A stretch of DNA of 64,000 bases from Paragordius varius (Eukaryota; Nematomorpha), in assembly GCA_964247055.1 (NCBI GenBank), contig OZ176053.1, positions 13,826,001 through 13,890,000 of the forward strand, given 5' to 3'. How positions within the stretch are numbered: position 1 is the first letter of the stretch; every line of letters begins with the position of its first letter. Position numbers and translations under genes: made by a program. The notes beneath the pieces were generated by a model, which ran no database searches, was not told the origin of the DNA, and saw nothing but the letters and a program-made list of their open reading frames with translations. Shown here piece after piece: positions 37,655-51,318 of this stretch.

Positions 37655-40600
37655 GGTAGATATTTTTATTTTTAAAATCGTATAAAATAAATTTTTTAAA
37701 TATTTAAAAAATTCATAAAATTTACATTTATAGTCCGATCCCCAAAATATTTGGGGTGATGATGGAACTACCATAGGGCTACCCAAAAAAAATTATGGCG
37801 ACATCACCTGATCAAATTTGGATTTTAGGTAGCCATTTTTATTTTTAAAATCGTATAAAATAAATTTTTTAAATATTTAAAAAATTCATAAAAATTACAT
37901 TTATACTCCGATCTCGAGAATATTTGGGGTGATGATGGAACTACCATAGGGCTACCCAAAAAAATTTATGGTGACATCACCTGATCAAATTTGGATTTTA
38001 GGTAGCCATTTTTATTTTTAAAATCGTATAAAATAAATTTTTTAAATATTTAAAAAATTCATAAAAATTACATTTATAGTCCGATCCCCAAAATATTTGG
38101 GGTGATGATGGAACTACCATAGGGCTACCCATAAAAAATTATGGCGACATCACCTGATCAAATTTGGATTTTAGGTAGCCATTTTTATTTTTAAAATCGT
38201 ATAAAATAAATTTTTTAAATATTTAAAAAATTCATAAAAATTACATTTATACTCCGATCTCGAGAAAATTTGGGGTGATGATGGAACTACCATAGGGCTA
38301 CCCAAAAAATTTTATGGTGACATCACCTGATCAAATTTGGATTTTAGGTAGCCATTTTTATTTTTAAAATCGTATAAAATAAATTTTTTAAATATTTAAA
38401 AAATTCATAAAAATTACATTTATAGTCCGATCCCCATAATATTTGGGGTGATGATGGAACTACCATAGGGCTACCCAAAAAAAATTATGGCGACATCACC
38501 TGATCAAATTTTGATTTTAGGTAGCCATTTTTTATTTTTAAAATCGTATAAAATAAATTTTTTAAATATTTAAAAAATTCATAAAAATTACATTTATACT
38601 CCGATCTCGAAAATATTTGGGGTGATGATCGAACTACTATAGGGCTACCCAAAAAAAATTATGGTGACATCACCTGATCAAATTTGGATTTTAGGTAGCC
38701 ATTTTTATTTTTAAAATCGTATAAAATAAATTTTTTAAATATTTAAAAAATTCATAAAAATTACATTTATACTCCGATCTCGAAAATATTTGGGGTGATG
38801 ATGGAACTACTATAGGGCTACCCAAAAAAAATTTTCGCGACATCACCTGATCAAATTTGGATTTTAGGTAGCCATTTTTATTTTTAATATCGTATAAAAT
38901 AAATTTTTTAAATATTTAAAAAATTCATAAAAATTACATTTATACTCCGATCTCGAAAATATTTGGGGTGATGATGGAACTACTATAGGGCTACCCAAAA
39001 AAAATTTTGGCGACATCACCTGATCAAATTTGGATTTTAGGTAGCCATTTTTATTTTTAAAATCGTATAAAATAAATTTTTTAAATATTTAAAAAATTCA
39101 TAAAAATTACATTTATAGTCCGATCCCCAAAATATTTGGGGTGATGATGGAACTACTATAGGGCTACCCAAAAAAAATTTTGGCGACATCACATGATCAA
39201 ATTTGGATTTTAGGTAGCCATTTTTATTTTTAAAATCGTATAAAATAAATTTTTTAAATATTTAAAAAAATCATAAAAATTACATTTATAGTCCGATCCC
39301 CAAAATATTTGGGGTGATGATGGAACTACCATAGGGCTACCCAAAAAAAATTATGGCAACATCACCTGATCAAATTTGGATTTTAGGTAGCCATTTTTAT
39401 TTTTAAAATCGTATAAAATAAATTTTTTAAATATTTAAAAAATTCATAAAAATTACATTTATAGTCCGATCCCCAAAATATTTGGGGTGATGATGGAACT
39501 ACCATAGGGCTACCCAAAAAAAATTATGGCAACATCACCTGATCAAATTTGGATTTTAGGTAGCCATTTTTATTTTTAAAATCGTATAAAATAAATTTTT
39601 TAAATATTTAAAAAATTCATAAAAATTACATTTATACTCCGATCTCGAAAATATTTGGGGTGATGATGGAACTACTATAGGGCTACCCAAAAAAAATTTT
39701 CGCGACATCACCTGATCAAATTTGGATTTTAGGTAGCCATTTTTATTTTTAATATCGTATAAAATAAATTTTTTAAATATTTAAAAAATTCATAAAAATT
39801 ACATTTATACTCCGATCTCGAAAATATTTGGGGTGATGATGGAACTACTATAGGGCTACCCAAAAAAAATTTTGGCGACATCACCTGATCAAATTTGGAT
39901 TTTAGGTAGATATTTTTATTTTTAAAATCGTATAAAATAAATTTTTTAAATATTTAAAAAATTCATAAAATTTACATTTATAGTCCGATCCCCAAAATAT
40001 TTGGGGTGATGATGGAACTACCATAGGGCTACCCAAAAAAAATTATGGCGACATCACCTGATCAAATTTGGATTTTAGGTAGCCATTTTTATTTTTAAAA
40101 TCGTATAAAATAAATTTTTTAAATATTTAAAAAATTCATAAAAATTACATTTATACTCCGATCTCGAGAATATTTGGGGTGATGATGGAACTACCATAGG
40201 GCTACCCAAAAAAATTTATGGTGACATCACCTGATCAAATTTGGATTTTAGGTAGCCATTTTTATTTTTAAAATCGTATAAAATAAATTTTTTAAATATT
40301 TAAAAAATTCATAAAAATTACATTTATAGTCCGATCCCCAAAATATTTGGGGTGATGATGGAACTACCATAGGGCTACCCATAAAAAATTATGGCGACAT
40401 CACCTGATCAAATTTGGATTTTAGGTAGCCATTTTTATTTTTAAAATCGTATAAAATAAATTTTTTAAATATTTAAAAAATTCATAAAAATTACATTTAT
40501 ACTCCGATCTCGAGAAAATTTGGGGTGATGATGGAACTACCATAGGGCTACCCAAAAAAATTTATGGTGACATCACCTGATCAAATTTGGATTTTAGGTA

Positions 40601-42154
40601 GCCATTTTTATTTTTAAAATCGTATAAAATAAATTTTTTAAATATTTAAAAAATTCATAAAAATTACATTTATAGTCCGATCCCCATAATATTTGGGGTG
40701 ATGATGGAACTACCATAGGGCTACCCAAAAAAAATTATGGCGACATCACCTGATCAAATTTTGATTTTAGGTAGCCATTTTTTATTTTTAAAATCGTATA
40801 AAATAAATTTTTTAAATATTTAAAAAATTCATAAAAATTACATTTATACTCCGATCTCGAAAATATTTGGGGTGATGATCGAACTACTATAGGGCTACCC
40901 AAAAAAAATTATGGTGACATCACCTGATCAAATTTGGATTTTAGGTAGCCATTTTTATTTTTAAAATCGTATAAAATAAATTTTTTAAATATTTAAAAAA
41001 TTCATAAAAATTACATTTATACTCCGATCTCGAAAATATTTGGGGTGATGATGGAACTACTATAGGGCTACCCAAAAAAAATTTTCGCGACATCACCTGA
41101 TCAAATTTGGATTTTAGGTAGCCATTTTTATTTTTAATATCGTATAAAATAAATTTTTTAAATATTTAAAAAATTCATAAAAATTACATTTATACTCCGA
41201 TCTCGAAAATATTTGGGGTGATGATGGAACTACTATAGGGCTACCCAAAAAAAATTTTGGCGACATCACCTGATCAAATTTGGATTTTAGGTAGCCATTT
41301 TTATTTTTAAAATCGTATAAAATAAATTTTTTAAATATTTAAAAAATTCATAAAAATTACATTTATAGTCCGATCCCCAAAATATTTGGGGTGATGATGG
41401 AACTACTATAGGGCTACCCAAAAAAAATTTTGGCGACATCACATGATCAAATTTGGATTTTAGGTAGCCATTTTTATTTTTAAAATCGTATAAAATAAAT
41501 TTTTTAAATATTTAAAAAAATCATAAAAATTACATTTATAGTCCGATCCCCAAAATATTTGGGGTGATGATGGAACTACCATAGGGCTACCCAAAAAAAA
41601 TTATGGCAACATCACCTGATCAAATTTGGATTTTAGGTAGCCATTTTTATTTTTAAAATCGTATAAAATAAATTTTTTAAATATTTAAAAAATTCATAAA
41701 AATTACATTTATAGTCCGATCCCCAAAATATTTGGGGTGATGATGGAACTACCATAGGGCTACCCAAAAAAAATTATGGCAACATCACCTGATCAAATTT
41801 GGATTTTAGGTAGCCATTTTTATTTTTAAAATCGTATAAAATAAATTTTTTAAATATTTAAAAAATTCATAAAAATTACATTTATACTCCGATCTCGAAA
41901 ATATTTGGGGTGATGATGGAACTACTATAGGGCTACCCAAAAAAAATTTTCGCGACATCACCTGATCAAATTTGGATTTTAGGTAGCCATTTTTATTTTT
42001 AATATCGTATAAAATAAATTTTTTAAATATTTAAAAAATTCATAAAAATTACATTTATACTCCGATCTCGAAAATATTTGGGGTGATGATGGAACTACTA
42101 TAGGGCTACCCAAAAAAAATTTTGGCGACATCACCTGATCAAATTTGGATTTTA
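37655..42154 (+). repeat. Satellite 2 higher-order repeat: 13 monomers, two tandem copies of 2250 bp
   Basis: Copies run 37655-39904 and 39905-42154. Shared private markers in order are GGTAGATATTTTT with CATAAAATTTACATT, CTCGAGAATATTT, TACCCATAAAAAATTATGG (38131 and 40381), CTCGAGAAAATTT, CCCCATAATATTT, GATGATCGAACTAC, TTTTCGCGACATC, GACATCACATGATC, AAAAAAATCATAAAA and GGCAACATC. The two copies are almost identical. Several markers also occur in the 10-mer at 23662-27121, so the blocks share ancestry. Confidence 0.93.
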
Positions 42155-45100
42155 GGTAGCCATTTTTATTTTTAAAATCGTATAAAATAAATTTTTTAAA
42201 TATTTAAAAAATTCATAAAAATTACATTTATAGTCCGATCCCCAAAATATTTGGGGTGATGATGGAACTACTATAGGGCTACCCAAAAAAAATTTTGGCG
42301 ACATCACATGATCAAATTTGGATTTTAGGTAGCCATTTTTATTTTTAAAATCGTATAAAATAAATTTTTTAAATATTTAAAAAAATCATAAAAATTACAT
42401 TTATAGTCCGATCCCCAAAATATTTGGGGTGATGATGGAACTACCATAGGGCTACCCAAAAAAAATTATGGCAACATCACCTGATCAAATTTGGATTTTA
42501 GGTAGCCATTTTTATTTTTAAAATCGTATAAAATAAATTTTTTAAATATTTAAAAAATTCATAAAAATTACATTTATAGTCCGATCCCCAAAATATTTGG
42601 GGTGATGATGGAACTACCATAGGGCTACGCAAAAAAAATTATGGTGACATCACCTGATCAAATTTGGATTTTAGGTAGCCATTTTTATTTTTAAAATCGT
42701 ATAAAATAAATTTTTTAAATATTTAAAAAATTCATAAAAATTACATTTATAGTCCGATCCCCAAAATATTTGGGGTGATGATGGAACTACCATAGGGCTA
42801 CCCAAAAAAAATTATGGCGACATCACCTGATCAAATTTGGATTTTAGGTAGCCATTTTTATTTTTAAAATCGTATAAAATAAATTTTTTAAATATTTAAA
42901 AAATTCATAAAAATTACATTTATAGTCCGATCCCCAAAATATTTGGGGTGATGATGGAACTACCATAGGGCTACCCAAAAAAAATTATGGCGACATCACC
43001 TGATCAAATTTTGATTTTAGGTAGCCATTTTTTATTTTTAAAATCGTATAAAATAAATTTTTTAAATATATAAAAAATTCATAAAAATTACATTTATACT
43101 CCGATCTCGAAAATATTTGGGGTGATGATGGAACTACCATAGGGCTACCCAAAAAAATTATAGTGACATCACCTGATCAAATTTGGATTTTAGGTAGCCA
43201 TTTTTATTTTTAAAATCGTATAAAATAAATTTTTTAAATATTTAAAAAATTCATAAAAATTACATTTATACTCCGATCTCGAAAATATTTGGGGTGATGA
43301 TGGAAATACTATAGGGCTACCCAAAAAAAATTTTGGCGACATCACCTGATCAAATTTGGATTTTAGGTAGCCATTTTTATTTTTAAAATCGTATAAAATA
43401 AATTTTTTAAATATTTAAAAAATTCATAAAAATTACATTTATAGTCCGATCCCCAAAATATTTGGGGTGATGATGGAACTACTATAGGGCTACCCAAAAA
43501 AAATTTTGGCGACATCACATGATCAAATTTGGATTTTAGGTAGCCATTTTTATTTTTAAAATCGTATAAAATAAATTTTTTAAATATTTAAAAAAATCAT
43601 AAAAATTACATTTATAGTCCGATCCCCAAAATATTTGGGGTGATGATGGAACTACCATAGGGCTACCCAAAAAAAATTATGGCAACATCACCTGATCAAA
43701 TTTGGATTTTAGGTAGCCATTTTTATTTTTAAAATCGTATAAAATAAATTTTTTAAATATTTAAAAAATTCATAAAAATTACATTTATAGTCCGATCCCC
43801 AAAATATTTGGGGTGATGATGGAACTACCATAGGGCTACGCAAAAAAAATTATGGTGACATCACCTGATCAAATTTGGATTTTAGGTAGCCATTTTTATT
43901 TTTAAAATCGTATAAAATAAATTTTTTAAATATTTAAAAAATTCATAAAAATTACATTTATAGTCCGATCCCCAAAATATTTGGGGTGATGATGGAACTA
44001 CCATAGGGCTACCCAAAAAAAATTATGGCGACATCACCTGATCAAATTTGGATTTTAGGTAGCCATTTTTATTTTTAAAATCGTATAAAATAAATTTTTT
44101 AAATATTTAAAAAATTCATAAAAATTACATTTATAGTCCGATCCCCAAAATATTTGGGGTGATGATGGAACTACTATAGGGCTACCGAAAAAAAATTTTG
44201 GCGACATCACCTGATCAAATTTGGATTTTAGGTAGCCATTTTTATTTTTAAAATCGTATAAAATAAATTTTTTAAATATTTAAAAAAAACATAAAAATTA
44301 CATTTATAGTCCGATCCCCAAAATATTTGGGGTGATGATGGAACTACCATAGGGCTACCCAAAAAAAATTATGGCAACATCACCTGATCAAATTTGGATT
44401 TTAGGTAGCCATTTTTATTTTTAAAATCGTATAAAATAAATTTTTTAAATATTTAAAAAATTCATAAAAATTACATTTATACTCCGATCTCGAAAATATT
44501 TGGGGTGATGATGGAACTACTATAGGGCTACCCAAAAAAAATTTTCGCGACATCACCTGATCAAATTTGGATTTTAGGTAGCCATTTTTATTTTTAATAT
44601 CGTATAAAATAAATTTTTTAAATATTTAAAAAATTCATAAAAATTACATTTATACTCCGATCTCGAAAATATTTGGGGTGATGATGGAACTACTATAGGG
44701 CTACCCAAAAAAAATTTTGGCGACATCACCTGATCAAATTTGGATTTTAGGTAGCCATTTTTATTTTTAAAATCGTATAAAATAAATTTTTTAAATATTT
44801 AAAAAATTCATAAAAATTACATTTATAGTCCGATCCCCAAAATATTTGGGGTGATGATGGAACTACTATAGGGCTACCCAAAAAAAATTTTGGCGACATC
44901 ACATGATCAAATTTGGATTTTAGGTAGCCATTTTTATTTTTAAAATCGTATAAAATAAATTTTTTAAATATTTAAAAAAATCATAAAAATTACATTTATA
45001 GTCCGATCCCCAAAATATTTGGGGTGATGATGGAACTACCATAGGGCTACCCAAAAAAAATTATGGCAACATCACCTGATCAAATTTGGATTTTAGGTAG

Positions 45101-45800
45101 CCATTTTTATTTTTAAAATCGTATAAAATAAATTTTTTAAATATTTTAAAAATTCATAAAAATTACATTTATAGTCCGATCCCCAAAATATTTGGGGTGA
45201 TGATGGAACTACCATAGGGCTACGCAAAAAAAATTATGGTGACATCACCTGATCAAATTTGGATTTTAGGTAGCCATTTTTATTTTTAAAATCGTATAAA
45301 ATAAATTTTTTAAATATTTAAAAAATTCATAAAAATTACATTTATAGTCCGATCCCCAAAATATTTGGGGTGATGATGGAACTACCATAGGGCTACCCAA
45401 AAAAAATTATGGCGACATCACCTGATCAAATTTGGATTTTAGGTAGCCATTTTTATTTTTAAAATCGTATAAAATAAATTTTTTAAATATTTAAAAAATT
45501 CATAAAAATTACATTTATAGTCCGATCCCCAAAATATTTGGGGTGATGATGGAACTACCATAGGGCTACCCAAAAAAAATTATGGCGACATCACCTGATC
45601 AAATTTTGATTTTAGGTAGCCATTTTTTATTTTTAAAATCGTATAAAATAAATTTTTTAAATATTTAAAAAATTCATAAAAATTACATTTATACTCCGAT
45701 CTCGAAAATATTTGGGGTGATGATGGAACTACCATAGGGCTACCCAAAAAAATTATAGTGACATCACCTGATCAAATTTGGATTTTAGGTAGATATTTTT
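42155..45800 (+). repeat. Satellite 2 higher-order repeat, 7-8 monomers, about three copies
   Basis: The marker monomer with GGGCTACGCAAAAAAAATT starts at 42501, 43712 and about 45097, offsets of 1211 bp (7 monomers) and 1385 bp (8 monomers). Each is preceded by the ordered units CACATGATC, AAAAAAATCAT and GGCAACATC seen in the 13-mer to the left, so this unit seems to be a re-cut and re-amplified part of it. A variant copy near 44160-44300 has GGGCTACCGAAAA and AAAAAAAACATAAAA. Confidence 0.88.
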
Positions 45801-48800
45801 ATTTTTAAAATCGTATAAAATAAATTTTTTAAATATTTAAAAAATTCATAAAAATTACATTTATACTCCGATCCCCAAAATATTTGGGGTGATGATGGAA
45901 CTACCATAGGGCTACCCAAAAAAATTATGGTGACATCACCTGATCAAATTTGGATTTTAGGTAGCCATTTTTATTTTTAAAATCGTATAAAATAAATTTT
46001 TTAAATATTTAAAAAATTCATAAAAATTACATTTATAGTCCGATCCCCAAAATATTTGGGGTGATGATGGAACTACCATAGGGCTACCCAAAAAAAATTA
46101 TGGCGACATCACCTGATCAAATTTTGATTTTAGGTAGCCATTTTTTATTTTTAAAATCGTATAAAATAAATTTTTTAAATATTTAAAAAATTCATAAAAA
46201 TTACATTTATACTCCGATCTCGAAAATATTTGGGGTGATGATGGAACTACTATAGGGCTACCCAAAAAAAATTTTGGCGACATCACCTGATCAAATTTGG
46301 ATTTTAGGTAGCCATTTTTATTTTTAAAATCGTATAAAATAAATTTTTTAAATATTTAAAAAATTCATAAAAATTACATTTATACTCCGATCTCGAAAAT
46401 ATTTGGGGTGATGATGGAACTACCATAGGGCTACCCAAAAAAATTATGGTGACATCACCTGATCAAATTTGGATTTTAGGTAGCCATTTTTATTTTTAAA
46501 ATCGTATAAAATAAATTTTTTAAATATTTAAAAAATTCATAAAAATTACATTTATACTCCGATCTCGAAAATATTTGGGGTGATGATGGAACTACCATAG
46601 GGCTATCTAAAAAAATTTTTGGCGACATCACCTGATCAAATTTGGATTTTAGGTAGCCATTTTTATTTTTAAAATCGTATAAAATAAATTTTTTAAATAT
46701 TTAAAAAATTCATAAAAATTACATTTATACTCCGATCTCGAGAATATTTAGGGTGATGATGGAACTACCATAGGGCTACCCAAAAAAATTTATGGTGACA
46801 TCACCTGATCAAATTTGGATTTTAGGTAGCCATTTTTATTTTTAAAATCGTATAAAATAAATTTTTTAAATATTTAAAAAATTCATAAAAATTACATTTA
46901 TACTCCGATCTCGAAAATATTTGGGGTGATGATGGAACTACCATAGGGCTACCCAAAAAAATTATGGTGACATCACCTGATCAAATTTTGATTTTAGGTA
47001 GCCATTTTTATTTTTAAAATCGTATAAAATAAATTTTTTAAATATTTAAAAAATTCATAAAAATTACATTTATACTCCGATCTCGAAAATATTTGGGGTG
47101 ATGATGGAACTACCATAGGGCTATCTAAAAAAATTTTTGGCGACATCACCTGATCAAATTTGGATTTTAGGTAGCCATTTTTATTTTTAAAATCGTATAA
47201 AATAAATTTTTTAAATATTTAAAAAATTCATAAAAATTACATTTATACTCCGATCTCGAGAATATTTAGGGTGATGATGGAACTACCATAGGGCTACCCA
47301 AAAAAATTTATGGTGACATCACCTGATCAAATTTGGATTTTAGGTAGCCATTTTTATTTTTAAAATCGTATAAAATAAATTTTTTAAATATTTAAAAAAT
47401 TCATAAAAATTACATTTATAGTCCGATCCCCAAAATATTTGGGGTGATGATGGAACTACCATAGGGCTACCCAAAAAAAATTATGGCGACATCACCTGAT
47501 CAAATTTTGATTTTAGGTAGCCATTTTTTATTTTTAAAATCGTATAAAATAAATTTTTTAAATATTTAAAAAATTCATAAAAATTACATTTATACTCCGA
47601 TCTCGAAAATATTTGGGGTGATGATGGAACTACTATAGGGCTACCGAAAAAAAATTTTGGCGACATCACCTGATCAAATTTGGATTTTAGGTAGCCATTT
47701 TTATTTTTAAAATCGTATAAAATAAATTTTTTAAATATTTAAAAAATTCATAAAAATTACATTTATACTCCGATCTCGAAAATATTTGGGGTGATGATGG
47801 AACTACCATAGGGCTACCCAAAAAAATTATGGTGACATCACCTGATCAAATTTGGATTTTAGGTAGCCATTTTTATTTTTAAAATCGTATAAAATAAATT
47901 TTTTAAATATTTAAAAAATTCATAAAAATTACATTTATAGTCCGATCCCCAAAATATTTGGGGTGATGATGGAACTACTATAGGGCTACCCAAAAAAAAT
48001 TTTGGCGACATCACCTGATCAAATTTGGATTTTAGGTAGCCATTTTTATTTTTAAAATCGTATAAAATAAATTTTTTAAATATTTAAAAAATTTATAAAA
48101 ATTACATTTATAGTCCGATCCCCAAAATATTTGGGGTGATGATGGAACTACCATAGGGCTACCCAAAAAAAATTATGGTGACATCACCTGATCAAATTTG
48201 GATTTTAGGTAGCCATTTTTATTTTTAAAATCGTATAAAATAAATTTTTTAAATATTTAAAAAATTCATAAAAATTACATTTATACTCCGATCTCGAAAA
48301 TATTTGGGGTGATGATGGAACTACCATAGGGCTACCCAAAAAAATTATAGTGACATCACCTGATCAAATTTGGATTTTAGGTAGCCATTTTTATTTTTAA
48401 AATCGTATAAAATAAATTTTTTAAATATTTAAAAAATTCATAAAAATTACATTTATTGTCCGATCCTCCAAAATATTTGGGGTGATGATGGAACTACCAT
48501 AGGGCTAGCCAAAAAAAATTATGGTGACATCACCTGATCAAATTTCGATTTTAGGTAGCCATTTTTATTTTTAAAATCGTATAAAATAAATTTTTTAAAT
48601 ATTTAAAAATTCATAAAAATTACATTTATACTCCGATCTCGACAATATTTGGGGTGATGATGGAACTACCATAGGGCTACTCAAAAAAATTTATGGTGAC
48701 ATCACCGGATCAAATTTGGATTTTAGGTAGCCATTTTTATTTTTAAAATCGTATAAAATAAATTTTTTAAATATTTAAAAAATTCATAAAAATTACATTT

Positions 48801-51300
48801 ATAGTCCGATCCCCAAAATATTTGGGGTGATGATGGAACTACCATAGGGCTACCCAAAAAAAATTATGGCGACATCACCTGATCAAATTTTGATTTTAGG
48901 TAGCCATTTTTTATTTTTAAAATCGTATAAAATAAATTTTTTAAATATTTAAAAAATTCATAAAAATTACATTTATAATCCGATCCCCTAAATATTTGGG
49001 GTGATGATGGAACTACCATAGGGCTAGCCAAAAAAAATTATGGTGACATCACCTGATCAAATTTCGATTTTAGGTAGCCATTTTTATTTTTAAAATCGTA
49101 TAAAATAAATTTTTTAAATATTTAAAAATTCATAAAAATTACATTTATACTCCGATCTCGACAATATTTGGGGTGTTGATGGAACTACCATAGGGCTACT
49201 CAAAAAAATTTATGGTGACATCACCTGATCAAATTTGGATTTTAGGTAGCCATTTTTATTTTTAAAATCGTATAAAATAAATTTTTTAAATATTTAAAAA
49301 ATTCATAAAAATTACATTTATAGTCCGATCCCCAAAATATTTGGGGTGATGATGGAACTACCATAGGGCTACCCAAAAAAAATTATGGCGACATCACCTG
49401 ATCAAATTTTGATTTTAGGTAGCCATTTTTTATTTTTAAAATCGTATAAAATAAATTTTTTAAATATTTAAAAAATTCATAAAAATTACATTTATACTCC
49501 GATCTCGAAAATATTTGGGGTGATGATGGAACTACTATAGGGCTACCGAAAAAAAATTTTGGCGACATCACCTGATCAAATTTGGATTTTAGGTAGCCAT
49601 TTTTATTTTTAAAATCGTATAAAATAAATTTTTTAAATATTTAAAAAATTCATAAAAATTACATTTATACTCCGATCTCGAAAATATTTGGGGTGATGAT
49701 GGAACTACCATAGGGCTACCCAAAAAAATTATGGTGACATCACCTGATCAAATTTGGATTTTAGGTAGCCATTTTTATTTTTAAAATCGTATAAAATAAA
49801 TTTTATAAATATTTAAAAAATTCATAAAAATTACATTTATAGTCCGATCCCCAAAATATTTGGGGTGATGATGGAACTACTATAGGGCTACCCAAAAAAA
49901 ATTTTGGCGACATCACCTGATCAAATTTGGATTTTAGGTAGCCATTTTTATTTTTAAAATCGTATAAAATAAATTTTTTAAATATTTAAAAAATTTATAA
50001 AAATTACATTTATAGTCCGATCCCCAAAATATTTGGGGTGATGATGGAACTACCATAGGGCTACCCAAAAAAAATTATGGTGACATCACCTGATCAAATT
50101 TGGATTTTAGGTAGCCATTTTTATTTTTAAAATCGTATAAAATAAATTTTTTAAATATTTAAAAAATTCATAAAAATTACATTTATACTCCGATCTCGAA
50201 AATATTTGGGGTGATGATGGAACTACCATAGGGCTACCCAAAAAAATTATAGTGACATCACCTGATCAAATTTGGATTTTAGGTAGATATTTTTATTTTT
50301 AAAATCGTATAAAATAAATTTTTTAAATATTTAAAAAATTCATAAAATATACATTTATAGTCCGATCCCCAAAATATTTGGGGTGATGATGGAACTACCA
50401 TAGGGCTACCCAAAAAAATTATGGTGACATCACCTGATCAAATTTGGATTTTAGGTAGCCATTTTTATTTTTAAAATCGTATAAAATAAATTTTTTAAAT
50501 ATTTAAAAAATTCATAAAAATTACATTTATACTCCGATCTCGAAAATATTTGGGGTGATGATGGAACTACCATAGGGCTACCCAAAAAAATTTATGGTGA
50601 CATCACCTGATCAAATTTGGATTTTAGGTAGCCATTTTTATTTTTAAAATCGTATAAAATAAATTTTTTAAATATTTAAAAAATTCATAAAAATTACATT
50701 TATAGTCCGATCCCCAAAATATTTGGGGTGATGATGGAACTACCATAGGGCTACCCAAAAAAAATTATGGCGACATCACCTGATCAAATTTTGATTTTAG
50801 GTAGCCATTTTTTATTTTTAAAATCGTATAAAATAAATTTTTTAAATATTTAAAAAATTCATAAAAATTACATTTATACTCCGATCTCGAAAATATTTGG
50901 GGTGATGATGGAACTACTATAGGGCTACCCAAAAAAAATTTTGGCGACATCACCTGATCAAATTTGGATTTTAGGTAGCCATTTTTATTTTTAAAATCGT
51001 ATAAAATAAATTTTTTAAATATTTAAAAAATTCATAAAAATTACATTTATACTCCGATCTCGAAAATATTTGGGGTGATGATGGAACTACCATAGGGCTA
51101 CCCAAAAAATTTATGGTGACATCACCTGATCAAATTTGGATTTTAGGTAGCCATTTTTATTTTTAAAATCGTATAAAATAAATTTTTTAAATATTTAAAA
51201 ATTTCATAAAAATTACATTTATACTCCGATCTCGAAAATATTTGGGGTGATGATGGAACTACTATAGGGCTACCCAAAAAAAATTATGGTGACATCACCT
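45800..51300 (+). repeat. Satellite 2 zone with 3- and 8-monomer duplications
   Basis: A type-A monomer preceded by CCATTTTTTATTTTT and followed by TTTTGGCGACATC recurs at about 46098, 47481, 49383 and 50765, offsets of 1383, 1902 and 1382 bp (8, 11 and 8 monomers). Inside it, the GGCTATCTAAAAAAATTTTT unit recurs at 46601 and 47119 (3 monomers), and the GGGCTAGCC unit at about 48502 and 49021 (3 monomers). A type B/A mixture dominates. Confidence 0.85.
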
Positions 51301-51318
51301 GATCAAATTTGGATTTTA

